From Elusimicrobiota bacterium (GTDB taxonomy: Bacteria > Elusimicrobiota > Elusimicrobia > UBA1565 > UBA9628), in the NCBI GenBank assembly GCA_016218575.1, contig JACRDN010000008.1, positions 1-46,144 of the forward strand: 46,144 nucleotides of DNA, written 5' to 3'. Numbering within the stretch: the first letter of the stretch is position 1; each line of letters opens with the position of its first letter. The notes under the pieces were generated by a model, which saw nothing but the letters and a program-made list of their open reading frames with translations, was not told where the DNA came from and ran no database searches. Below, piece after piece: positions 31,653-39,803 of this stretch. Made by a program: the position numbers and the translations under genes.

Positions 31653-33776
31653 GTGAAGAAGCTGATCGTAGCGGCCCTACTTCTCTCCCGCGGCGTCGGA
31701 CAAGCTCTGGCCCAGGCAGTCAACGACCCGATTTCGCGGCGTTATTATTACGAGGATATCTTTGAACCGTTCTTCTCGCCCGATAAAGACAACCCCGAAA
31801 TTTACCGTTCCCGACGTCCGGGAGCGGCCAACGGCTCCTTCCCCATCCGTAAGGGCAAGGACGCCTTTCGGATTTTCATCCTAGGAAGCTCCATCGCCAA
31901 GCTCTTCGGGGAAAGCCGCGAGGGAGGCTTTCGGGAAATGCTGGGGAAAGCCTCGCCCTTCAAAGAGATAGAGCTCCTTAACTGCGGGATGAGCGGCTAC
32001 GACAGCTTCCGGACCCTAATGCTCGAATCGGAGGTTCTCGCCTATTCTCCGGATCTCATCGTCATCCTCATGGGATTCACCGAAGCCGCCGGCACGCCCC
32101 CGGTCCCCCTGTGGCTGCTCAAGGTCCAGGATCGCCTATCCCGGCTCAAGGCCTACCAAGCGCTCCTCGATAAATTTTCCGCCGGTCCCCCCTCGCGGCC
32201 TTACGCCGAGATGGAAGCGGCCTTCGGCGCCAACCTCCGCCAGATGCTCCGCCAGGCCCGCCTCAAGGGAGTCCCCGCGGTGGTGGTAGTGCCTCCCCTC
32301 AATTACAGGGACGCCCCCCCGACCGGACCTGCCCCGGCGGACGAACGCTTCGTGAAGGGCTGGGTGCTCCACCTTCAAGGCCGGCATCGGGAGGCGGCCG
32401 CCGAGCTAAGGCTCTCGGGTTCCGCTCTGGGCCTCTTCTATGCCGGGAGATCTGAGGAAAGGCGCGGCCTTGCTGAAGACGCCCGCAGGGACTACGAACG
32501 CTCCATTGACCTGGACCGCAAACCAGACGACCTGCGCTGTGGCTCTTCCTGCCGGGGGCTTATCAAGCGCGTTTCGCGCGAGGAAGGAGCCATTTTGGCG
32601 GACGCCGACGCCCTGTTCAAAAGGAAGGCATTTCCGGGACTGCCGGGCCTCGACATGTTCGACGACGCCGTTCACTGGAAGAGCCCCTGCAACGCCCTGG
32701 TCTCGGCGGCCGTTATCGAGAGCATGGGAAAGAAGCCGGAGATGAAATCGCTCGAGGCTTGCCCCGGTGCCCGGGGAAGCTGGACCACCCTTGAATACGC
32801 CTTCAACCAGATCTCCGCGCCGAACCGGCGATCCTTGTCGCACCGGGCCGTCGTCTTCCTGGAGGCGTCCCTCGGGAAACGGACCGAGCCTGAAGCGCTC
32901 CCCGCCTTGGTGAAGAGGGCCGCGGCGAGCGCCGCGGCCAACGCGGGGCCCTGGGGAGCTCCCGCCGTCAATACAGATCCTTCCCTTTTTTACTGGCATT
33001 TGGGCGAGATCGAATCCCTTCGCGGCAACCTTCAGGAGGCTGGCCGCTTCTACTCCAGAGCCCTGGCCTTGAATCCCGCCCTTCCCCGCCTATGGGCAAG
33101 CCAAGCCGTCGCGCTGGCCTTGCTCCGGGATCGCGACGGCGCGCGCCGGAGCTTCACCGAGGGATTGGCCCGCGCCCGAGGCCCTGGGAGAGAAGAGGAG
33201 TCCCGACATATCCGCGCGGCTATGAGAGCCCTGGGATTGGAGCAGTCTCCGAGAACACCGCCGGCCGCGCCGCGCCACCTAAAAAAGAGCTCGGCGCCGC
33301 GCCTTCAACCCTTCTGGACCGCGCAGGCCTACTCCGCGCTGAGGGCGAAAAACCGGCGGCTGGCCCTCGAGTTCCTGGCCAAGGCCATGAGCTCGGCCCG
33401 CGCCCCCGGGGACCTGCACGCCGCCGCCTTGGGCTACCAGGAGGCGGGAGACCTAAAGACCGCCCTGCGTCTCTTGAATGGGCTCGCCCGCCGCGCGCCG
33501 CCGCGCGCCGAATATCTCAAGGATTTGGGGATATGCCTGTACCGTAGCGGGAATGTCGCGGAAGCAATTAAAAGCCTGGAAGCCGCGGTCAGGCTCGACC
33601 CGGAGGGGCCGCAAGCCCTGATGAGCCTCGGCTCGATATACCAGTCCCAGGGGCGCCTAAGGCAAGCCCTCAAGCTCTACGACTCGGCCCTGGCGGCGGG
33701 GCTCGGGGGCAAGGAGCTCAATGCCAGGATTCGAGACAGCCGGAAAGAAATACTTTCTCTGCCGCGCAAGCCCTGA
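31653..33776 (+). CDS. Exported SGNH-like domain protein with C-terminal TPR repeats
   Basis: 707 aa with a signal peptide (MKKLIVAALLLSRGVGQALA). Residues 60-350 look like a divergent SGNH fold: ILGSSIAKLFGES replaces GDS by GSS, ELLNCGMSGYDSFR matches block II, and MFDDAVHWKSPCN supplies the Asp and His of block V. A TPR-like insert (about 230-285) interrupts it. Residues 430-700 carry several TPRs, such as GEIESLRGNLQEAGRFYSRALALNPALP and later copies. It may be a catalytically altered or carrier-binding SGNH protein. GTG at 31653 is set by the signal peptide. It is divergent from the canonical SGNH gene, suggesting co-regulation. Its end forms a terminator hairpin shared with the next gene. 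Confidence 0.75.
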   Translation: MKKLIVAALLLSRGVGQALAQAVNDPISRRYYYEDIFEPFFSPDKDNPEIYRSRRPGAANGSFPIRKGKDAFRIFILGSSIAKLFGESREGGFREMLGKASPFKEIELLNCGMSGYDSFRTLMLESEVLAYSPDLIVILMGFTEAAGTPPVPLWLLKVQDRLSRLKAYQALLDKFSAGPPSRPYAEMEAAFGANLRQMLRQARLKGVPAVVVVPPLNYRDAPPTGPAPADERFVKGWVLHLQGRHREAAAELRLSGSALGLFYAGRSEERRGLAEDARRDYERSIDLDRKPDDLRCGSSCRGLIKRVSREEGAILADADALFKRKAFPGLPGLDMFDDAVHWKSPCNALVSAAVIESMGKKPEMKSLEACPGARGSWTTLEYAFNQISAPNRRSLSHRAVVFLEASLGKRTEPEALPALVKRAAASAAANAGPWGAPAVNTDPSLFYWHLGEIESLRGNLQEAGRFYSRALALNPALPRLWASQAVALALLRDRDGARRSFTEGLARARGPGREEESRHIRAAMRALGLEQSPRTPPAAPRHLKKSSAPRLQPFWTAQAYSALRAKNRRLALEFLAKAMSSARAPGDLHAAALGYQEAGDLKTALRLLNGLARRAPPRAEYLKDLGICLYRSGNVAEAIKSLEAAVRLDPEGPQALMSLGSIYQSQGRLRQALKLYDSALAAGLGGKELNARIRDSRKEILSLPRKP

Positions 33777-33795
33777 AGCGGCTCAGGGCTTGCGC
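33764..33795. terminator. Bidirectional 13-bp hairpin between convergent genes
   Basis: GCGCAAGCCCTGA and TCAGGGCTTGCGC form a perfect stem around a 6-nt loop. Each arm contains the last codons and the TGA of one of the two convergent genes, so both proteins end in Arg-Lys-Pro. No long T-tract follows on either side. Confidence 0.55.
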
Positions 33796-34181
33796 TTCTC
33801 CTGGATGAACTCGATCTTATTGTCCTCTGGGTCGAATCCCGTGACGCAGCGCGCCCCCCACTCCTCGTCGGCCGGAGGCTTGGGGAACTTCACCTTGTCC
33901 TTGAGCCGCTCGTAGAGGGCGTCCACGTCGTCCACCCTGAAGCCGAAGCCGCAGCGAGACGCGCTGGCTCCGCCGGCCCCCTTCAAGTCCTCGATGTCCT
34001 TGCGGTCCTTGTGGATCACGAGCCATTGGTCCTGGCCCAAATTAAGGACGACGCAGTCCGGACAGTCGTGGTGCACGGGCAGGCCGAGGACTCCGGAGTA
34101 AAAGCGCGCCACCTTCTCGACGTCCAAGGCCTTGATGATGACGTTGTAAAATCCCCGAATTCCGGCGACGGTCTGGGTCAT
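33783..34181 (-). CDS. VOC-superfamily (glyoxalase/bleomycin-resistance fold) protein
   Basis: 132 aa, a single VOC unit pair: FYNVIIKALDVEKVARFYSGVLGLPV at the N-terminus and CGFGFRVDDVDALYERLK in the second half, ending FDPEDNKIEFIQEK with the typical metal-ligand Glu. It may be a small metalloenzyme or binding protein; the substrate cannot be inferred. GAGGTGA lies seven nt before the ATG at 34181, and TATGAT about 21 nt further upstream could be the -10, so this gene has a conventional leader. It is monocistronic and convergent with the TPR gene. Confidence 0.82.
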   Translation of the reverse strand: MTQTVAGIRGFYNVIIKALDVEKVARFYSGVLGLPVHHDCPDCVVLNLGQDQWLVIHKDRKDIEDLKGAGGASASRCGFGFRVDDVDALYERLKDKVKFPKPPADEEWGARCVTGFDPEDNKIEFIQEKRKP

Positions 34182-34229
34182 GCTCTCACCTCGCTAAACT
34201 CAATCATACTATACTCCCCCCGCCGCCTC

Positions 34230-36758
34230 CTACAGCCTCTCCAGGACGTTCAGCCAGCGCGGGTAGAAATCCTCCAGGCTCGGGTAGCGCTCCCGAGAGG
34301 CCTCGTACTCCTCAAGGCCCTTCAACACCGGACCCAGGAAGGCGTAGCCCGAGCGCAGGTAGGCCCGTTCGATTTCCTCGGCCGCCCCGGCTCCCTCTTT
34401 TTGCCTGAGCAGGCGGCAGCTGGGTGCCAGGACCAGATGCTCGGAAAAGCAGTCGAGCCACCCCGACCTGCGCGCGTGCCCGGAGATCCGGGCATGAAGC
34501 CGCGAGAAATTTCCGATTCGTTCGGCGTATTTTTCCGCCCAAGCGTCCATGACCGCGTGGGAGAGCTCGTGCCAGGCCTTGGCTTGGAAGAGCGGCCTTG
34601 AGACCGGGCTGATCCCGTCCCAGAGCCCCGCCTCCGGGTCCGACGGGCAGATGACGGTCCAGCTCTCGGCTCTTCCGCCCGGCCTTTGCGCCTGGTCGCT
34701 GTAGGAGGTCCTGAAGGCCAGGGGCGAGACCATCACGATGAAGTCCGCCTTGACCTCGACTCCAAGGTAGCATGAAAGGCCGGCCGAATAATCTTCTCCC
34801 GCGAGGGCCTCCCTCACGGGAGCCGCCCAGCGCGACAGGCGCTCGCGCCACGGGTCGAAGAACTCCAGGAAGCGGGAGCGCTCCGCCAAGGAGCGCAGGG
34901 CGCCGAGAAGAGCCGCGTCCCTGCCGTTGGGACCCGGAACCGCCGCCCACTCGAGCCTGGGCAAGGCAGAGGCCTTGAGAAGGGTTCCGGCCACCTGAAA
35001 CCAACGGAAGGCCGCTGGCTCCTGCAGCGATCCGCGAACCGCGGCCAAGGCGGGGTCCCCGGAGAACGCCGCGAATCTCCTGCGCGACTCCCGCGCGTAC
35101 TCGAGGACGTCGGGGGAGGACTTCTCCAAAAAAGCCGGCAAGGGGCCGGGTTCGATAAGTCCTTGAACCGCAGCCAAAAGCTCGATGCGCGCGTCCACGG
35201 AGACGATGGGCCTGGCCTTGAGCCTCAGGGCTTCCTTAAAAGAAGCCAAGGCCTCGTCCAAGCGCCCGGCTTGGCGAAGGTTGGCGCCGCGCAAGGCCAG
35301 AAGTGCCGCGGCCGCCTCGCGCGCATCCTCCCGAAGAAGCTGAGCAGGCAAGGGCAGGCTCTCCCAGACTCGGCCGGCTACTTCCGGGCCGGCCTCGTCT
35401 ATGAGCTCGCCGTAGGTCCCTCGCCAATATTGGGGCGAGACGCTGATTTTCTCGTAGTATTGGCGCAGGTCCTCCTCCTGGCCTACGGCATCGCCTTGGC
35501 GTCCCCGGAGGGCCGCCCGGGCCTTCAACAGCTCCCCGTTTCCGGGGCCGATCTTGAGGCCTTCATCGTACGAGGCCAAAGCCTCGTTGGAGCGCCCCAG
35601 GGCTTCCAGGGCCCGGCCGATGAAGAAATGTATCTCGGGAAAACGGTCATTAAGTTCGGCGGAGCGCTTGAAATCCACCAGGGCCGGCTCGGGCCGGCCC
35701 CGCTCCAGCCTCAGGCATCCCCGCCAAAGGAAGGCCTGCGGATAATCGGGGCGCTCGGCCGCGGCTTGATCCAGGTCTTTCTCGGCTTGGTCGAGATCCC
35801 CGAGTCGGCGCGCCGACTCCCCCCGCCAAGCCAACGCCCAGGCGCGCCGCTTGCCGAGCTCGCCCGAAAGGGCGCGCTCCAGGTCCTGGCGCGCCCCGGC
35901 GAAATCGCCCAGCTTGAGGCGCGTCTGCCCCCGCCAGGCCCGCGCCCAGACGGCCTCCGGGTGCTCGGCAAGGCACCCATCGAGAAGTCCGTTCGCCTCC
36001 AGCAGGGCCTTTTCATCCTTGGGCATCTTGCCCTGGACCCACTCGCAGGTGGGGTTGAGGTCGCAGGCGCGGTTGACGTCCTCGACCGCGCCCAGGATGT
36101 CTCCCAGGCGGCGGCGAATCAGGCTTCTCTTGAGGAAGGCCCATTCCTCCTGCTGCGAGAGCTCGATGGCCTTGTCGAGATCGTCCAGGGCCTCGTCCAA
36201 GCGCCCGAGCCGGGCCTGGCAGACGCCGTGGCCGATGTAGGCCCAATCGTAATTCTGACGGCAGGCGATGGCCTTGTCGAAATCCGAGACCGCGGCCTCC
36301 AGGCGCCCCAGCTTTTCCTGGGCCTGGCCGCGCAGTTTGTAGTACTCGGCGCATTCCGGGGCCAGGCCCACGGCCCGGTCGAGGCTTTCCACCGCATCGG
36401 CGAAACGCCCAAGGGCGCCCAAGGCGGTCGCCAGCCAAAAGTGCCCCTGAGGCTCCTCCGGGTGGAGCGCGATCCCGCGCGAGATTTCCGCCGCCGCGTC
36501 CTCGTAGCGGTTGGCCACCCGCTTGACGAAACCCCGGAATATCATCAACGCTCCGCATCTGGGATGCGCCAGGAGCGCCTCGTCCAGGGGCCTTAAATTC
36601 TCCGCCGCGGTCTTGTAGCGGACGATGCCGGTCCTGGCCTTCTTCAGCGTTTCGTGGACCCGACGCGCGGCCTTGGCCGCGTCTTTGGGCATGAGCTTAA
36701 TGATGCGCTCGGCCCCCTGCTCGGAGTTCTGGACCGAGGCCCGGGAGAAAATTTTCAT
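34230..36758 (-). CDS. TPR protein with C-terminal HExxH metallopeptidase-like domain (DUF4932-like)
   Basis: 842 aa, no signal peptide, so probably cytoplasmic. Residues 60-480 are about nine TPRs. A metallopeptidase-like domain begins at ARIELLAAVQGL (about 523). It has WHELSHAVMD (His730, Glu731, His734) and a later FSEHLVLAP whose Glu773 fits the third zinc ligand of a gluzincin. It ends with the family tail EEYEASRERYPSLEDFYPR. This tail, the D-x-[RK]-x-E-L-[LV] opening and the HExxH...EH spacing recur in three other proteins of the operon. The opening resembles DUF4932 proteins, a label from memory. ATG at 36758 overlaps the upstream stop (ATGA); longer extensions would read into the neighbouring gene. 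Last gene of the polycistron. Confidence 0.78.
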   Translation of the reverse strand: MKIFSRASVQNSEQGAERIIKLMPKDAAKAARRVHETLKKARTGIVRYKTAAENLRPLDEALLAHPRCGALMIFRGFVKRVANRYEDAAAEISRGIALHPEEPQGHFWLATALGALGRFADAVESLDRAVGLAPECAEYYKLRGQAQEKLGRLEAAVSDFDKAIACRQNYDWAYIGHGVCQARLGRLDEALDDLDKAIELSQQEEWAFLKRSLIRRRLGDILGAVEDVNRACDLNPTCEWVQGKMPKDEKALLEANGLLDGCLAEHPEAVWARAWRGQTRLKLGDFAGARQDLERALSGELGKRRAWALAWRGESARRLGDLDQAEKDLDQAAAERPDYPQAFLWRGCLRLERGRPEPALVDFKRSAELNDRFPEIHFFIGRALEALGRSNEALASYDEGLKIGPGNGELLKARAALRGRQGDAVGQEEDLRQYYEKISVSPQYWRGTYGELIDEAGPEVAGRVWESLPLPAQLLREDAREAAAALLALRGANLRQAGRLDEALASFKEALRLKARPIVSVDARIELLAAVQGLIEPGPLPAFLEKSSPDVLEYARESRRRFAAFSGDPALAAVRGSLQEPAAFRWFQVAGTLLKASALPRLEWAAVPGPNGRDAALLGALRSLAERSRFLEFFDPWRERLSRWAAPVREALAGEDYSAGLSCYLGVEVKADFIVMVSPLAFRTSYSDQAQRPGGRAESWTVICPSDPEAGLWDGISPVSRPLFQAKAWHELSHAVMDAWAEKYAERIGNFSRLHARISGHARRSGWLDCFSEHLVLAPSCRLLRQKEGAGAAEEIERAYLRSGYAFLGPVLKGLEEYEASRERYPSLEDFYPRWLNVLERL

Positions 36759-37825
36759 GGGGAAGCGGCGAGGGCCTTCATCTCGTCCACGAGCCTCGGG
36801 AAGAAGGATTGGAAGTTGGGATAACGCGCCTTTTGGATCTCGAACTCGACCAATCGGGAGGCCAGAGCCTTCACGTAGGCTTGCGCCGGAGACTGCGGGA
36901 GGGGTATATCCCGGCCCAGGAGGCGCTTGCTTATGCGCAGGCTCAGCGCGGAAATGACCAAGTGCTTGGCGCAGGCCTCCCAGGAGGGCGGGCAATCCCG
37001 GGCCGCCGGCCCGTAAAGGGCCGAGAGCCCCTTGATCTTCTCCTCCGAGTCGACAAATCCCCATTCCACGGGGATATACAAGGGCTTATAGCCGTCTCCG
37101 TCCTGGAAGAAATCGCCGAGGCCGAAATAAGGCCGACCGTCCCGGATATTCGGCAGGCCGTGAATGGTGAAAACCGAGAAAGGCCCCTTGCCCTTTCTTC
37201 CCGGGCCCTGGTAGGGGTAGGGCCATATGAAGGAAGTGAAGCGGCTGCGGCTGTAGAGAAGGGGAAGGATGACGGTCATGCGGCAGTCAAGATCCTGGCG
37301 CAGGTATGATTGCATCAAGGCCAAATAGTCCGTCCCGTCCAGCTCCTGGCGGGCCAAGCTCTCGTAGCGCGCGTAGCCCCTGGAATGCTCGCGGTAAAAT
37401 TCCATGAACTTGGAGGCCCTGGCGAAATCGCGCATTTCCACGAGGAAGCTCTCGACCGCTCCGATTCCTCCGAGCGACTCAATGAAGCCCTGGGGGAGTC
37501 TGGCGCGCGGAACCTTCCAGGCCAGGACCGGGGGCTCGGTTAAAAAGAAAAAAATGATGCCGAAGGCCTCCTCGCTCGGGCGCCTCGAGGCCGCGGCCGC
37601 ATAGGCCTTCACGGCGGGATGCGAGCGAAAAGCCGCGAAGCGCTTTCGAACCAAGGACGGCTCCGGATAGATTCCCTCCGACGACTCCCCCAGCCCCGCT
37701 AGGCGCTGGACCGCGCCCAGAAGCTCGAAGCGGGGATCGACGGCGACGGAGAGATTCGAGCTCCCCCAGGCCGCGCCGGAGCGCGCCAGGAGAAGAAAAA
37801 GGGTCACTTTCCGGCGCAGGCCCAA
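36755..37825 (-). CDS. Degenerate paralogue of the operon's HExxH metallopeptidases (predicted pseudoenzyme), exported
   Basis: 356 aa from TTG 37825, which has GGAGG seven nt upstream and gives a proper signal peptide (MGLRRKVTLFLLLARSGAAWG). GTG at 37807 is an alternative that overlaps the upstream stop. The family opening is VDPRFELLGAVQRLAG (29-44) and the tail VEFEIQKARYPNFQSFFPR is present. Where paralogues have HExxH, this protein has PVEWG (252-256), and the third-ligand Glu is Lys287 (AKHLVISAL). All three zinc ligands are therefore lost while the fold markers remain, suggesting a binding, regulatory or substrate role. Confidence 0.72.
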   Translation of the reverse strand: MGLRRKVTLFLLLARSGAAWGSSNLSVAVDPRFELLGAVQRLAGLGESSEGIYPEPSLVRKRFAAFRSHPAVKAYAAAASRRPSEEAFGIIFFFLTEPPVLAWKVPRARLPQGFIESLGGIGAVESFLVEMRDFARASKFMEFYREHSRGYARYESLARQELDGTDYLALMQSYLRQDLDCRMTVILPLLYSRSRFTSFIWPYPYQGPGRKGKGPFSVFTIHGLPNIRDGRPYFGLGDFFQDGDGYKPLYIPVEWGFVDSEEKIKGLSALYGPAARDCPPSWEACAKHLVISALSLRISKRLLGRDIPLPQSPAQAYVKALASRLVEFEIQKARYPNFQSFFPRLVDEMKALAASP

Positions 37826-38436
37826 AGCTCGTCCTCCGTGAACTTAAGCTCCGAAACCCTGCGATTGAGGAGGAGAAACGAGAGCAAGGAGGAATGCCCG
37901 GCGAACGGCGCTGAAATGTCGAGAGCAAGGAAGGAGGGCCAGGACAGGGGCTCGGCGAAGCGAACAGCCCACCAATCCGCCGAGCGCGCCATGCTCGCGA
38001 CCGGATGCAGGCGGTGGAGGGCCGCGAAGGCCGCCTTGAGCTCCGGGTGACCCATCATCCCGGGAGAGAAGGCGCGGTCTTGGCCGGCGGACTTGGCGGA
38101 AAGAACGGACCCCGAAACAAAACGGTCCGCGGCTGGGTCCCATACGAGCTCGAGCCAAGGAAAACCTGGCGCGGGGGCGCAGCACCTGGGGCCCATTTTG
38201 GAGAGCCCCAGGACCCGGGCGGCAGCGGCAGACCAGGAGGCGTAATTCTCCGATCCGCCTCCATAGCGAAAGCCCAGTTTTTTTGCCGGCCCGATGCTCG
38301 ACAGCATCAGCTCCCAAGAGCCCTCACGGCAAACCTCGTCCAATCGTCCGAGGAAAGCCTTCAACTCCCCGCATTCCAGCGCCGGAAAGGATTCAAGGAG
38401 GGCTCTCAGCCACTCGTCTCGCTCGACCCGGTTCAA
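37804..38436 (-). CDS. Unrecognised 210-aa protein paired with the HExxH hydroxylase-like enzyme
   Basis: 210 aa, no signal peptide or membrane helix. I recognise no family. Notable features are a CC pair (GPRCCAPAPG, about 102-105), a Trp/Phe-rich second half (SADWWAVRFAEPLSWPSFLALDISAPF) and a helical N-terminus. ATG at 38436 overlaps the stop of the alpha-ketoglutarate-HExxH-like gene (ATGA) and its own end overlaps the next gene by 22 bp, so it is made together with both. It could be a substrate, a partner subunit or a substrate-recognition protein for that enzyme; nothing in the sequence decides this. Confidence 0.65.
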   Translation of the reverse strand: MNRVERDEWLRALLESFPALECGELKAFLGRLDEVCREGSWELMLSSIGPAKKLGFRYGGGSENYASWSAAAARVLGLSKMGPRCCAPAPGFPWLELVWDPAADRFVSGSVLSAKSAGQDRAFSPGMMGHPELKAAFAALHRLHPVASMARSADWWAVRFAEPLSWPSFLALDISAPFAGHSSLLSFLLLNRRVSELKFTEDELWACAGK

Positions 38437-39803
38437 GCCGCCGCCTCCACGGAGAGCGGCGCGGCCGCCGCCGCGCTCCCTCCAGGGCTCAAGAACGGCG
38501 CGCGGCCCACTTTGTCCTCGAACTCCGCGCTCTTGTGGAATCCCGTGTCGAACAAGGAGTGCTCCTTGCGGTGCTTCAAGCAGTTTTCCCGGGCCTCATC
38601 CACCAGGGCCGGTGGAAACCACTGCATGCCGTGGAACAGGAACCCTAGCTCCCTCCACATCCCCAGGAGGAATTCCCGGCCGAATTCGGTAAAGGCCCCG
38701 TAGAAAGCCAGCGAGCGCAAGGCCGTTTCGACCTGGAAGAGGCGTTGGGCCACGTTGAGCATGGAGTCCACCGATGCCTTCTCTCGATAGGAAGTGTTCG
38801 AAACCGCGCTTAGAAGATATCCGGCCACGTTCAGGAAGGCGTGCGCCCCCAGGAGAAGCCCGCGCAGGCGGCGGGCGTCCGGCCTCCACGGGGAATAGAA
38901 AACCTGACCGCCCTGTCCCGGCAGAAGCAGGGGCTCGGCCACGAGGAGCTGATTTATTTTTTGGTGGCAGAACTCATGGATCAAGGTCTCGGCCTGGAGC
39001 AGGGGATCACCCGAATGCGACAGGCAGATGGCCCCGCGCAAATTCACGTAGGAGGAGCTGACACTGCCAAAACCCATCGAGTTCTCAAGCGGTATGATCA
39101 CTCGAACCATGTCCCGAAATTCCCCGAAAAGGCCCGGAGCTCGGGCTTCCATGTCGGAAAGGGCCTTTCGCAGCGCCGCGCAAAACCGCTCGCGCGCCTC
39201 CCCCTCCGGATGGGCCAGGCCGTGCATGGTCACCCCATGGGCGATAAGCCAGGCCCGATCCTCAAATTCAATGCCGGGAAGGATCTCCTCGCAAGGGCGG
39301 GCGGTCTTGCCACCCGCCTCGAGCCGGCCCTTTCCAAGGGCAAGCGGCACCGTCTTGCCGGCCGCGGAGGCGGGATAATCCAGGCGCAGGGGGCTGCCGT
39401 ACAATGCGAGCCGGCCGGAGGGATCCACCAGGCCCTCCAGGCGCAGGGAGGCGCCCCGCTTCAAAGCCAAGGCGGCCGCGAATCCCTGGAACAATCCGAA
39501 GTGCAGGCTCCAATCCTCCGGTCCGCGGGGAGCGGCGGCGAAGTGCTTATCCCATAGAAAGAGCCAATAATCCAGGGCCGGGTGGGAGAGGATGGCGTCG
39601 CGCTCGGGGCCGGAGCTTTCGATGACGTAGGAAAGCCCGCGCAGGTAGGCGCGTTTAAAGGCCGCGGGCGGAGCCCTTCTGGGATAGTCCTTGGCCGCGG
39701 CCTTGAGCCCGGCCAGGGCCTCGCGGGTCCGGCGCCGGAAAATCCATTTCCATTCCGGAGTGATTCCACCCCCGTAAATCCAGGATTTCTCGTTGAGCCT
39801 CAT
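38433..39803 (-). CDS. alpha-Ketoglutarate HExxH-type peptide beta-hydroxylase homologue
   Basis: 456 aa, cytoplasmic. Residues 260-330 carry the family hallmark: ETLIHEFCHQKINQLL (HExxH at 276-280), then YSPWRPDARRLRGLL (303-317) and GAHAFLNVA, closely matching the HExxH...APWRxDPRP...GVYAF pattern of the aKG-HExxH peptide beta-hydroxylases, formerly called HEXXH-containing putative peptide modification proteins (TIGR04267). Known members modify ribosomal peptides. Here the usual GVYAF is GAHAF. No precursor peptide is evident next to it; its partners are peptidase-like proteins and the 210-aa protein. ATG at 39803 overlaps the upstream stop (ATGA). A much longer in-frame extension lies within the neighbouring gene and is low-complexity, so it is rejected. 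Confidence 0.78.
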   Translation of the reverse strand: MRLNEKSWIYGGGITPEWKWIFRRRTREALAGLKAAAKDYPRRAPPAAFKRAYLRGLSYVIESSGPERDAILSHPALDYWLFLWDKHFAAAPRGPEDWSLHFGLFQGFAAALALKRGASLRLEGLVDPSGRLALYGSPLRLDYPASAAGKTVPLALGKGRLEAGGKTARPCEEILPGIEFEDRAWLIAHGVTMHGLAHPEGEARERFCAALRKALSDMEARAPGLFGEFRDMVRVIIPLENSMGFGSVSSSYVNLRGAICLSHSGDPLLQAETLIHEFCHQKINQLLVAEPLLLPGQGGQVFYSPWRPDARRLRGLLLGAHAFLNVAGYLLSAVSNTSYREKASVDSMLNVAQRLFQVETALRSLAFYGAFTEFGREFLLGMWRELGFLFHGMQWFPPALVDEARENCLKHRKEHSLFDTGFHKSAEFEDKVGRAPFLSPGGSAAAAAPLSVEAAA

